From Nematopogon swammerdamellus (taxonomy: Eukaryota; Arthropoda; Insecta; Lepidoptera; Adelidae): a stretch of 64,000 bases of DNA. The notes below the pieces were generated by a model that saw only the letters and a program-made list of their open reading frames with translations, was not told the DNA's origin and did not search any database. The stretch covers positions 3,070,545 to 3,134,544 of the forward strand of contig OX336336.1 in NCBI GenBank assembly GCA_946902875.1, in the 5' to 3' direction. The translations under genes and the position numbers were made by a program. Shown here in pieces: positions 43,501 to 53,037 of this stretch (position 1 is its first letter; each line of letters begins with the position of its first letter).

Positions 43501-44181
43501 ATGAAAAAAAAACATAATAAAATACCTACATAACACAAATGTTGTGTACGGAACCCTCTGTGCGCGAATGCGACTCGCACTTTGCCGATTTTTTTTTTTC
43601 ATACCTAGTATAATATACATAGGTAGTAAATTCCCGCTACTTTTCTGGTCATGTCATTACATAGACCTTGATATTATATTGGAATTAGGCGAGGAATTAG
43701 GTGCCTTCTGAGTCCGTGCTACCTACATGAATGTTGTAGTTGTTACATTTGGCAGAACCCACCGACATAAATAGATGATATACAATACAATCATTAAATA
43801 CACAATATTTTGTCTGCAGATTACAACTTCACCGAAAGAATCTCCTCCAACGACACGTCCGCCGGCCGCAATACGTTAGTCGAAAATATATGCAGAGAAA
43901 TCGACGCCATCTTGCCGAGAATCTCCTCCGGTGTCAGCGCGCTGAAGCGAGCTGTCGACCTGGCGACGTTGCAGCAGGACTACCATGAAAAAACTTGTGA
44001 TGGAAATCTGGAAGCAGGCGTTGCCAAGAATCTGGTGATGCAGGAAGTGGATCAGATTAGCGCTAGCGAAATCTCAGAAAGCAGCCTGTCTAGTTTAAGT
44101 CTGTCGATGGAGGATGGAGAAGGATATTCCGCTGATGTGGAGTCCTTCGATGATTCAAAGTTTTGTTCAGGCATACAATAG
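40575..44181 (+). CDS. Family member A: WGxPxDL-motif protein, two exons
   Basis: Exons 40575-40824 and 43820-44181 (AATG|GTACGT ... CTGCAG|ATTAC, phase 1); 612 nt, 203 residues. The join is supported by homology: across it the protein reads HDSRN-DYNFTERIS, matching HDSLA-DYDDFTEKIS of B. Blocks: ILSCSQQWLELNRKWGEPVD with L (11-31), TTFDSARLIRKLKQ (56-69), DYNFTERI (84-91) and VENICREIDAIL (about 103-114). The C-terminal third is acidic and Ser-rich (SESSLSSLSLSMEDGEG). No known domain. The 3-kb intron is packed with repeats, and B and C lack it. Unspliced, the first exon frame stops at TAA 40830-40832, so splicing is needed. AATAAA follows at 44235. Confidence 0.75.
40870..41360. repeat. 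MITE with CAGGGTGTTTCAGGATA inverted ends
   Basis: Left end CAGGGTGTTTCAGGATACTG; right end TATCCTGAAACACACTG, its imperfect inverse. Non-coding, in the intron of gene A. Confidence 0.6.
41371..41758 (-). mobile_element. LINE 3'-end fragment, frameshifted
   Basis: The minus frame reads RDVRSLSVFYRLYHGEYSDK and TTRTGQGLHLYTLDLQRMRT, as in CR1/Jockey-type LINE ends; it then shifts frame before the expected W-N-x-L-P. Poly-T at 41372-41378 is its tail. Related to the LINE at 24390-25160. In the intron of gene A. Confidence 0.75.
41760..42166 (-). mobile_element. tRNA-type SINE (family L), full length
   Basis: Starts ATGTAATCCGGTATGGGTGG and ends with the inverted tRNA-like head GGGATTCGAACCGCGGACCT ... 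CAAACCACTCGGCCACCTG. In the intron of gene A. Confidence 0.85.
42464..42639. repeat. MITE with about 70-bp near-perfect inverted arms
   Basis: Left arm ATCACGAGATTTAACCTACA through CGTGTTCTCCGCATCATTTT to GGAGAAACG; the right arm is the inverse with very few differences. The arms leave only about 40 bp of loop, so it would fold into one long hairpin. In the intron of gene A. Confidence 0.85.
42731..43068 (-). mobile_element. CATA-tailed repeat
   Basis: CTTACATACATAAATATCAC, TCGGTGTTGTGCTGCTAGAA, GCCAAGGTGAGAGGTGGC and module ACGACATGCACGGGGAGAGA. In the intron of gene A, followed directly by a SINE S in inverted order. Confidence 0.75.
43075..43416 (+). mobile_element. SINE family S with GGGGCCGGTACTTT head
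   Basis: TACCGTGTGGGGCCGGTACT ... GACTAAGGGATATGACTCGC then the body to GTGTCAGTATCCATAAAAAA. In the intron of gene A, about 400 bp before exon 2. Confidence 0.8.
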
Positions 44182-44234
44182 AAGTAATTTAATTACATAT
44201 TACTAGCAGCGTAAGGACAGGTCTATACGATCTC

Positions 44235-44240
44235 AATAAA
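44235..44240 (+). other. Candidate polyadenylation signal of gene A
   Basis: AATAAA 53 nt after the stop codon. Confidence 0.5.
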
Positions 44241-45009
44241 TGGTCTTACTAATGTCTAATGTGGTGGATAAACCGCAGTAAGAACGCCTAAAATTACCAA
44301 AAACAATTTGAAAACTGAATTTCGTGTGGTATAAATTTGTTGGAGAATTTGAAAATATAGTAGATGGAAAAAAAATATAATTATTATGTTATTATTATTT
44401 TTATGATAAATATTTATTTTTATGATCGACGGAGACTATGTTTGAATGAATAATTTCATAAGCATTATTTTTACCTTTACCACTTTGGTGAGAACATTAT
44501 TTAGTACGTATTACTATCGTATTATCGCATTGCTAAAGGGCGACAGGATAGCCACCTTTATCTTGTAAGTAGGTACCAAAGAGTAAAGTAATATAGGGGT
44601 AGGTACCTACGATTATTTATTGTGAATACAGAATTATTATTACTTGTGTATACCTTGTACGTAGGTAGCAACCTGTTAGAATATACATGCAAATAATATA
44701 TAAATATTGTTTCACTGCTGTGGTTTCATTTCCTTCCTCGCTTTTAATCATATTTAATTATCCAATACTGAATTGATTTGCGTGGCTGCCGACGACGTTC
44801 TTATTAAATAAAACAAGCACGTACAAAAGTATTTTTTTATAAAAAAATCTAATAGGTTTATCACTACATAATTCTATTTACAAAGTCATAAATACATTAC
44901 AATTGTATATAACAAGGCAAGTTTACTCTTCACAATAAATATATTTAAAATTATGATGCATCTTAGTACCCAAGTACACATAATATACGTATTATCATTT
45001 ATCTCTAAT
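44241..45009. other. AT-rich intergenic DNA between two converging genes
   Basis: 3' flanks of gene A (plus) and the coiled-coil gene (minus). 44524-44556 holds a scrap of the CATA-tailed repeat (GCTAAAGGGCGACAGGATAG). No gene is seen. Confidence 0.45.
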
Positions 45010-48000
45010 CTACAAGTAAGGTTCGAAATATTTAATAGCGGTCGTCATAGGTTTTTCGTTGATTTTTTTCGATGTCAGCTGGTTTTTGACTCTCATCTTG
45101 ATGTCCCTCGGTCTCAAGATATTCTTGTGGTTGGCGCTCGGCGGTCGCACGGGCGGCGGCAGGCTGGCGACCCCGTCGCACGCCACCAGCGACTTGGAGC
45201 TCAGTCCCGACGACTCCAAGAAGAAATCAAACGATATATTATTTTTGCGAGCGACGTTACTGCCGTTGTTAGTTCTCACGCAGATCCCCGGCTCACACTT
45301 GACGGTGCTGTAGGAGCCGCTGTTGCTGCCCGAAGAATTACTCGACTCGATGTCGGAATTCCGCACGGATTCGGTCTCCACGTTCTCTATATTCGAGAGG
45401 AGATCGGGTTTATTCGACAGCTTAGACTTGCAGTAATCACTGTTCGCGGAGGGATCGTGGGATTTAGAATCGAGTTCGATGCCCTGCTTTGGTATGACGT
45501 TTTTGTTGGGAATTATCTCTATTCTGTAGTTGTCCTTAACCACGTTGTCGATGATGGTTGCGGGTTGTAAGCTAGCGAGCTCGGAGACTGCGCCGCTGAC
45601 CTCTTCCGTGGCGACGTCCGAGCCGGCGCCGTCGCTGCTGCCGGAGCTGATGTGATACTCCTCTGCGGCGATGTTGCCCATGTCGCACTCGTCGATCTTG
45701 AACTCCTCGAAGTTTTGCGACAAGTCGAACCTGTCGATGTCGTCGAAGTACTCGGATTTATTCCTTTCGTGCGATTTGGGAGGCGTGCTGTTGTGAGGAA
45801 CTTCGGACGGCGCTCTATTGTACTGGTGGTCCAGCTGCGTTAGGACTACGAGCTTCTCCGTGCTCTTTGTTCCCCGGTTAATTTCCGAGAGGATGCTGGA
45901 TACACTGTTACCCATTTGAATGGAGTTACGTTGCTCCAGTTTAGGCGGAGTTTGATTTATGAGATTACTGAGCATGTAGCTGTCGCAGCCGCCGATGGAA
46001 GGACTTGTGACGCTCTTGGAGCTCAGTTTGGAGTCATCTTCGTCCGGGATAATGATCTCGGTGACTTGAGGCAGCATGGGTATGTCCTGGTCGCTCATCT
46101 TGCTCTGGATCCGCGGCAGCGATATCACTTTGGCCACGTTGTTCTTGGAAACGATAGGCTGCGACAGATACTGCTCGCTGTGATTGTGAATCTCGACAGT
46201 CGGCTGCGATAATAACAACTCTCTCTTGCCGTTACTGACTACTGGAACATTTATCTCTGAAATAGAACAGTAGTCAGGTTCCACGGCGTTACTAACTGTC
46301 GCTACCTGTCCCACCTTCCTAGTCTTAACTTCTGCGACCCGTTGATTTGCCGCAACGGCGTCAGAGTTGTTTTCTGTCGGTGGTCTGATGGTTGAGTCTT
46401 TTTCAAACTTAAATTTCGATACTAAGTTCTTTGGTTTAGGTGGCAAGGCAGGAGGGGTACGCGGTACTTTTCTCTTATTGACAATCTTCATTGTCACTAA
46501 GTCCTTGTCTGGATACTGAGTTGCATTGTTCCTGTTTTCGATATTGGCAGCGATATTCTTTACCACAGATCCTTTGATTATTGGAACCTGGTTCATGGTG
46601 TTGTAATTGGTGGTAACAGTTCGAGGCAGGGGTATAGGGCGGTGGGATTCTTGACTTTTGGTAATAATGGGCTCATAGTCATTGCTGTAGATGCTTTGGA
46701 TTTCATAATTGAATCCTTGCGCTGTGTTGGGGACCTCGTAACTGTGCTCCGAGGCGGTTTCTAAGCTGAATTTTACTATTTTATTCGATCGCCTGTCGTG
46801 ACCATTCTGACGAGGAAGTGTGTGGCTTTGTCCGTTATCTCCTGCTGTATCGTCAAAGGAGATTGTGTTCAATGTTGAAAACTGAACTCGTTTGGTTGAA
46901 GACTTCGGACTGGGAGTATCGCTGGACTTCGAAGTCTCGTTACTACTTTCGTCGAGGGAATTCTGCAGCAAAATTTGGTTGACACATTCTAACACTGGAT
47001 TATTTTTGTATATTTCACAGGTTGGCCCATCGTCCACATCGCTGGCGCTAGCGTACCAGTTCTCGTTCGCTTCGCCCGCGAATGCTGTATGACTGCCATT
47101 GGGATTCCTATCTTTATTGTATGTTTTAATTTGACCAAATTTATCTCGTTTAACGCTTTTTGTTAAACTATTGCACAATATTTCATTTTTAGCCGAAAGA
47201 ACTTCCGCATTCAAAATTCCATCGTTAAATCCTGCAACGAGGAGATTATCGGCCGATTTTGACTTAGTATTTAGTTTGCCCGGTCTCGTCGAGTAATTAT
47301 TCTCTATTTCGGGCTCCGGATCGCTTACATTCACATACCACGGTTTTTCGCTGGGTGCATCTTCGTTGAGGACATTATTCAGGAACATCGTCCTGTTCGC
47401 ATTGATCTCATCAGACACTTGACGTTTTATTCCGTGCATATTCTCCATCTTATAAGCGAATGCTTTATCATTATTTACAGATTCGTTGTCCTTTGTGTTT
47501 TCTTCTATCAACTGATCTATTCTTAGAGAAGCTCTTCTAATATCGTCAGCTATGTGGTTGGCGGTGGCGTCCTTTTCGTGGTTCACTTGATAGCTCATTC
47601 CGATGCACTCTTCAGCGCTACTGCTGTTCGCTTGACTGCTGCCTCTCTTCTTCACGTTGTCCAAGTAAGCACTATTGTGCTTTCTGCCGGAGAACTTCCG
47701 CGATCTTCTGGTGACATCTTTACGGATGAAAGCCTGCTTATTCTTGATGTAGGTACCTTTCGCTGCGGCCGAAGCGTTACCTTCCTCACTCGAGCTCGTA
47801 TTGCCGTAGACGACGTCGTTCTTCGGCAGCTGGAAGCTCTGGCTGAGCCTTGTGTTCTTCTGGAACATCGGGGGGACGTTCCGCTCGTGGTAGCTGCAGC
47901 TGCGCGCGAAGCCATTCTGGTAGCGCGAGTCGGTGCTCTCGAGGCTCTGGAACTCGGGGTCGGTCTCGATGTTGGTCTGCTCACTGGTGAAACCGAGCAC

Positions 48001-48342
48001 CTGCCGGCATCCGCTGCAGTAGAGCTTGCGCGCCTTCAGCTTCGAGATCTCCTGCCGCTGGCTCTCGATGATCTTTTCCTTCTGCTGGAGGGCGACGTGA
48101 ATTTTCTTCTGCTCGCGGGTCAGTCGGGACTCCAGTAGGACGAGAGAGCGCAGGACTAGGGCAAGCTGGTCCTGGCGGAGTCTCCGCTCGTGGTCGGCGC
48201 GCAGGTCTCTCGCGGCCAGCTTGTGTCCAGCCTCCACGAGCTGGTGGCGCTGCTTGAGCACTGACTCCGACTGGGACTGCAGCGCGCTGCGCACCGCGTC
48301 CAGCTCCCGCCGCAGCTCCATCGCTTCTGATCCGCTGTCCAT
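45010..48342 (-). CDS. Large uncharacterised coiled-coil, Ser/Asn-rich protein, terminal exon
   Basis: One open frame of 1110 codons. Residues 1-105 are charged and heptad-like (RRELDAVRSALQSQSESVLK, QQKEKIIESQRQEISKLKAR), a coiled coil, followed by a C-x2-C pair (CSGCRQVL, about 108-115). The rest is mostly disordered, rich in Ser, Asn and acidic residues, with proline motifs of SH3-ligand type: RPIPLPRT (about 566-573) and RTPPALPPKPKNL (about 626-639). The C-terminus is compact and basic (ILRPRDIKMRVKNQL) and ends YFEPYL. This looks like a cytoplasmic scaffold or cytoskeletal adaptor, but I cannot name a family. A good acceptor (CATTCCAG) touches the ATG, so upstream exons, coding or not, are likely and were not found. 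The long frame and base composition leave no doubt that it is coding. Confidence 0.85.
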   Translation of the reverse strand: MDSGSEAMELRRELDAVRSALQSQSESVLKQRHQLVEAGHKLAARDLRADHERRLRQDQLALVLRSLVLLESRLTREQKKIHVALQQKEKIIESQRQEISKLKARKLYCSGCRQVLGFTSEQTNIETDPEFQSLESTDSRYQNGFARSCSYHERNVPPMFQKNTRLSQSFQLPKNDVVYGNTSSSEEGNASAAAKGTYIKNKQAFIRKDVTRRSRKFSGRKHNSAYLDNVKKRGSSQANSSSAEECIGMSYQVNHEKDATANHIADDIRRASLRIDQLIEENTKDNESVNNDKAFAYKMENMHGIKRQVSDEINANRTMFLNNVLNEDAPSEKPWYVNVSDPEPEIENNYSTRPGKLNTKSKSADNLLVAGFNDGILNAEVLSAKNEILCNSLTKSVKRDKFGQIKTYNKDRNPNGSHTAFAGEANENWYASASDVDDGPTCEIYKNNPVLECVNQILLQNSLDESSNETSKSSDTPSPKSSTKRVQFSTLNTISFDDTAGDNGQSHTLPRQNGHDRRSNKIVKFSLETASEHSYEVPNTAQGFNYEIQSIYSNDYEPIITKSQESHRPIPLPRTVTTNYNTMNQVPIIKGSVVKNIAANIENRNNATQYPDKDLVTMKIVNKRKVPRTPPALPPKPKNLVSKFKFEKDSTIRPPTENNSDAVAANQRVAEVKTRKVGQVATVSNAVEPDYCSISEINVPVVSNGKRELLLSQPTVEIHNHSEQYLSQPIVSKNNVAKVISLPRIQSKMSDQDIPMLPQVTEIIIPDEDDSKLSSKSVTSPSIGGCDSYMLSNLINQTPPKLEQRNSIQMGNSVSSILSEINRGTKSTEKLVVLTQLDHQYNRAPSEVPHNSTPPKSHERNKSEYFDDIDRFDLSQNFEEFKIDECDMGNIAAEEYHISSGSSDGAGSDVATEEVSGAVSELASLQPATIIDNVVKDNYRIEIIPNKNVIPKQGIELDSKSHDPSANSDYCKSKLSNKPDLLSNIENVETESVRNSDIESSNSSGSNSGSYSTVKCEPGICVRTNNGSNVARKNNISFDFFLESSGLSSKSLVACDGVASLPPPVRPPSANHKNILRPRDIKMRVKNQLTSKKINEKPMTTAIKYFEPYL

Positions 48343-48489
48343 CTGGAATGAAGAGAGACATAACGTTAATATGACATTTTACTCTGGCAGCACTTGTGTC
48401 CACTTTGAATATTCTGTATGCCGAGTGATTCTAGCTAGACTCAAGTGAAGGCCAATCAGTGTTGCACTCATTACAGGACATCACTTTTT

Positions 48490-48800
48490 AAGACGAGACG
48501 GAAGTGAACTTTCTCCATACAAAATAGTCTTCGGCATTTATGTTTTCTAGTCCCTTAAACCTTATCTGATTTTTACAAATTTTGTTTCTTGTAAGGCCTG
48601 TCCAATCTACGTTCTTGTATTATTTTTTTGTTTATATCAAATATTATACAACACCGGAGCGAAAAATGTATATTTCGACCGGAAAATTGTTTATGTTTTA
48701 TTTTTTGATGTCTTGAAGTTCATTAAGCTCCTTATTACAACAATACAAGAATTGTAAAAATCGGATAAGATTTAGGGGTAAATAACCACCGAACGAAAAA
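48490..48800. repeat. MITE relative of 13581-13783, interrupted
   Basis: ACGAGACGGAAGTGAACTTT, CGGCATTTATGTTTTC and, after about 170 bp of inserted sequence, TTGTAAAAATCGGATAAGAT; the right terminal arm is missing. Confidence 0.6.
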
Positions 48801-49370
48801 TGTTGATGTAATTTGTAGGTATATAAGGTCAAAGGTGAGAGCGTGTGGCTGTCCCTCTTGCGTTGGCGGGGAGTGCGCGAGGCGAACGGAGACAGCGATA
48901 CTTTGTTCAAATACCTAACACGTTATCACGAGGCTGACTTCCGTATGGTCTTTGGACTGGCGGCTTCTCCTTGTAAGAATCGACATAACACAGCGAGAGA
49001 ATAATCCGTAGACACGACTGAAGACGAACTGAGTTCCTGCATCATAGTAATATTCCGATGATGACAATCATGTTTTGATTCGCTTATCTCGGGGTCAAGT
49101 TTATTTACAAGCATGGAGATATAATCAATGCCAAAGCCACGAGACTCGGTAAGTAGGTGAAGAGGCCAGTTAAAGTGACCACAGACGGTGGATAGATACG
49201 CCAGAATGAAAGTGATCACTTTCTCGTGTACATCGAGTAGGTAGGTACGTTTGAATTGATTGAGAAATGACTCGGCATATTTTAGTAATGCAGGTATGTA
49301 TGTATACCTAGCTGTAATCGTAACATACGCGTATGTTACAAAAAAGCGCAAGTCACGGGCAATGCCTTAA
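48801..49370. other. Intergenic DNA with an unassigned minus reading frame
   Basis: An open frame of 141 codons (49351-48926, minus) has no motif I know and no convincing splice sites. It is 5' of the coiled-coil gene and might be part of an unseen exon; I do not annotate it as coding. Confidence 0.3.
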
Positions 49371-49372
49371 AG

Positions 49373-49935
49373 CATGGTGGCCAACATTTTCAGCAGCCGG
49401 GCCTAATTTTAGAAAAAATGTTGCTACGCACAACACAACCAAAAAACTTCCATTATTTTCTGCAATGAAACCAAACAAGAAATATTTTTTTGTTTAATAT
49501 ACACGAGTTTTATTTTTTTATCATAAAAAAAGATATTAGTTATATTTTTTTATGATAAGAAAATGAAACTCTTCAGCCAAGTTACACATTTATTCTACTA
49601 TTTACTATTTTTATTTTTCTTAATTCCACAGTAGAAGAAATTATTCTTACTAAACTAAGAAAATACTCCCGAAAAAATTATGAAAATAATAAAAATTCTA
49701 GTCTGTAGGTATGTCTTGTTTCTTGTCGTGTACAGTTCTTCTTTCAATCAAGTGTGCAATAAAGAGTTTCTATTCTATTCTATTCTGAAATGCACCAACA
49801 AACAAACGTAGCTATAATAGACTGTTATTATGTTGGTTTAATGTAAAATGAAAAAAAAAATACATTCAACTCGGGCCGCAAGTTAATGATCGGTAGGCCG
49901 CAAACGGCTCGCGGACCGCGGGTTGGCCAGCCATG
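49373..49935. repeat. hAT-like non-autonomous element
   Basis: Ends CATGGTGGCCAACAT and the inverse GGGTTGGCCAGCCATG are of the hAT type (TGGCCAAC). The inside is AT-rich and includes a LINE-like tail (GCAATAAAGAGTTTCTATTC). The target duplication is not clear. Confidence 0.5.
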
Positions 49936-50260
49936 TCTTAATTAAAGGTTCTTTCTCTGTTCTTTGTTAACTTTCATCAGTGCTGCGTTTAGGTGCGTAA
50001 ATTAGTGCATTTTCACTCATCAATATAAAAACCAAGTCAGTCAGTCATTCTGACTATCATTCTGTCTATCCTATTTTCACTTCTTGTTTATCTATTTACG
50101 ATAGACGAAAGTTTATCGCGGTTCTAATTGAATAGTTAATTATTTATTCGCATTTAAATCAGTAATTAATTATACAAACGTCGTAGGTAATTCGATTAAA
50201 TTGAAAAGGAAATTAACCATTGACTTGCGTACTTAATAGCATTGCAATGCAATCATTTGT

Positions 50261-50588
50261 TTTTTTTTTATGTCAACCCATAACACCGGGTGAACTAGGT
50301 GCCAATGTCAGTGCTTCCCTTCATTTCATGTCGGCTACACTGAACTGGACGGAAAACACGAACTATTTACATAGCCGTTTCGACCGACGTTTGATTCAGT
50401 GCGGTGGTATCAACCCGGGCGGGATAAACTCTACTACCTAGTGAGGTGAGAAGGAAACACCTACAGTTTTACGTGGTATCCGAACCATGGTCAGCCTCCA
50501 ACGGTCGAGCGGTCACCCATCCAACCAAGTACTGACCGCGCTTAGGGTTGCTTAACAACAGTCGACCGACCGCACTACCGAGGCCGAC
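50261..50588 (-). mobile_element. SINE family S with tRNA/5S head
   Basis: TGTCAACCCATAACACCGGG to CACTACCGAGGCCGAC; the 5S-like core is inverted at about 50530 (AAGTACTGACCGCGC). The last 50 bp of the element are missing. Confidence 0.8.
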
Positions 50589-50670
50589 ATACAACGAATA
50601 AAAAAGGAATTTCTTCCGTCACTCCCAAAGGATAAGATTATGTAGGTGCAGATAATTTCGTATGATTATT

Positions 50671-51137
50671 ATTACAGACAAGCTGTGCCCGCGGCTCCGC
50701 CCACTCTCATATTTCACTTCACTGCTAACCTCATAAGCCATTTAGCGTGATAGTAAGTAGCCTATAGTTGATGGGAAGAATCAAGCTATCCGTAGATTTT
50801 TTTTTTATTAAAATCTGTTCAGTGGTTCTCGAGTTATAAGCGGACAGACAGACATACACTCAGACACCCAGACACTCAGACAGAAAGCAGACGTTGGATT
50901 TTATTATATTATTACAGACTAGCTGTGCCCGCGGCTCCGCCCGCTCTCATATTTCACTTCACTGCTAACCTCATAAGCTATTTAGCGTGATAGTAAGTAG
51001 CCTATAGTTGATGGGAAGAATCAAGCTATCCGTAGAATTTTGTTTTATTAAAATCGGTTTAGTGGTTCTCGAGTTATAAGCGGACAGAAAGACACTCAGA
51101 CAGACAGAAAGCAGACGTTGGATTTATTATAGTTACA
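50671..51137 (+). repeat. Tandem pair of a 230-240 bp CTGTGCCCGCGGCTCCGCCC repeat
   Basis: Units start ATTACAGAC(A/T)AGCTGTGC at 50671 and 50911, both ending AGCAGACGTTGGATTT. A third copy lies at 62982-63194. Each contains CAGTGGTTCTCGAGTTATAA and CAGAC microsatellite-like runs. Non-coding interspersed repeat. Confidence 0.85.
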
Positions 51138-51239
51138 GATAAATTAAAAATGGACACCTACAAAAGCATGCGTACGTATGTATGTTCCTAACTTCCTACC
51201 TAACAAGTGTGGGTAGGGTACCTGGCTAGGTACGTACTT

Positions 51240-51560
51240 ACTTATACATACATACATACATACCACACGCTGTATCTCGACAATCGGGATAAGCAGAGTA
51301 GTCGGTGTTGCGCTGCAAGTAATCTTGTAAATTACAGCACAACACCAACCACCACATTTAGCAAAGTATTAGGACGAGCAGCAAGTAAGGCACGAAGACC
51401 ACCTGCCACATGACTCGGTGGAAGGAGCGTGCCAAGGTGAGAGGTGGCGAGCCTGTCGTCCTTTAGAACGGCACATTGTCCTTATCCCTTAGTCGCTTTT
51501 TACGACATGCACGGGGAGAGATGCAGTGGGGCTATTCTTTCTAAGTATCGATCCTTTACT
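51240..51560 (-). mobile_element. CATA-tailed repeat
   Basis: CATACATACATACATACC, TCGACAATCGGGATAAGCAG, CGTGCCAAGGTGAGAGGTGG and module GACATGCACGGGGAGAGATG. 51561-52051 holds no recognised feature. Confidence 0.75.
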
Positions 51561-52059
51561 TATTTCACATATACTCGTACATATCAATAAAATAATTCTT
51601 GACATAAGTAAAATTCATAATTTTTTTTAACAAGAATTCGAAAGAACCTGCCATAGTTACACAGACGGCTAGATAAACTAAGTAGAATTGACACGAGATA
51701 TTCCTATCGAAGATATTCCTAGACGAGAGGACGCGACGCCGACGCCTTGAACTAAATAGTGAGGTTAGACAACAACCCGCATGATTTTATTAACCTAAGC
51801 GGTATTTAATTGTATTTTGTAGTAGCTTTACATGCGGGCTGAGCCGTTTGAGGTAGGTAGCACAAGAACAAGGTTTTAAGTATGCATTCACTCACAGACT
51901 TTAAAGGTAGGTACATAGGTAGTATTCCCATTCCCAGAACATTCGAAGAACATTTCCCAGAACATTTAAGTAGGTAAGTACCTATCTATGTATGAGCGTG
52001 CTGGCCAATATGGCCAATATGACATTTTATCTTACTTTAAACTACACAATATGTATACC

Positions 52060-53029
52060 TAAGGCGGCCAACTTTATGAAAAGTCAATGCGGGACATTCT
52101 TGAGGAAAGGAGTGAGTGTGAAGTACTGAGGGTGTGTCGGAGCACCTTACTGAAGTTATCATTATTATTTTTAAAATCATATTTCTCAATTCTGGGTTTT
52201 GGTTAAGAATTTCATAAAAGTTTTCACAACTGCCCATAAATTAAATTTTACAACAAGCATTCGTAGCGTTAGCGTTAGCGTAACGTTTCAACTATAAGTG
52301 ACGATTTTTCCCATGTCCAGGCATTCATTCATCAACGAAAATACTTGTTCTGTAGGTGCGTTCGTCTCTGGCAAATAAAGAAGGTGCTGGACGATGGCCA
52401 GGCAAATTTTTTATGACTTGGAAATAATGGAAAATGCGGGACTACGGGACGCCTTAGGCGTTTTGCGGGACTATTTTTAACCCCCGACGAAAAAAACGGA
52501 GGGGTGTTATAAGTTTGACGTGTGTGAGGGTGTGTGTGTGTGTGAGGGTGTGTGTGTGTGCGTGTGTCTGTTGTGGCGTCGTAGCTCCCAAACGGATGGA
52601 CCGATTTGGATGCGGTTTCTTTTATTAGGAAGCTTGTTTAATCGGGATGGTTCTTAGCTATGTTTGTAATCAAGTAATCAAGTAATTAAGTAATAAAAAA
52701 ATTAATTATCTTAAAAAGTGGACGGATTTTCATGCGGTTTTTTTAAAAAAGCTTGAAATAAGTTAAATTACAAATTTAAAAAAACCTCGTCCCTTAAATA
52801 GTCAAAAATAATTTCCGTTTACTTACTTAAAGGAGTCGGGGGACCGCTAAGTAAAAAAAAAAAATAAAAAAATTCAGAGCTGCGTGGGAATTTACTTAGC
52901 GGTCTCCCGACTCCTTTTGACTTTTTAAGGTTCGGGGGTTTTATTAGTTATTGCAATGCGGGATTACAACTGCTATTGCGGGACGACACGGTCCCGCTCC
53001 CGCAGAATCGGGGACGGTTGGCCACCTTA
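52060..53029. mobile_element. hAT-like non-autonomous element with 8-bp TSD
   Basis: Ends TAAGGCGGCCAAC and GTTGGCCACCTTA are inverted. TGTATACC flanks on both sides (52052-52059, 53030-53037), an 8-bp duplication as for hAT. The interior has GCGGGAC words near both ends and carries a nested TTAACCCCCGAC element. No transposase. Confidence 0.8.
52474..52943. repeat. TTAACCCCCGAC element nested in the hAT-like element
   Basis: Close match to 32571-33044, including the GT tract, CGGATGGACCGATTTGGATG and the hairpin GTCGGGGGACCGCTAAGTAA with its inverse. Confidence 0.75.
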
Positions 53030-53037
53030 TGTATACC

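Noticed and set aside
44953..48138. Plus-strand open frames of up to 205 codons
   Set aside because: They are antisense to the 1110-codon minus-strand gene and have no motif of their own.
48926..49351. 141-codon minus frame upstream of the coiled-coil gene
   Set aside because: No recognisable motif, no supported start or splice sites; could be chance.
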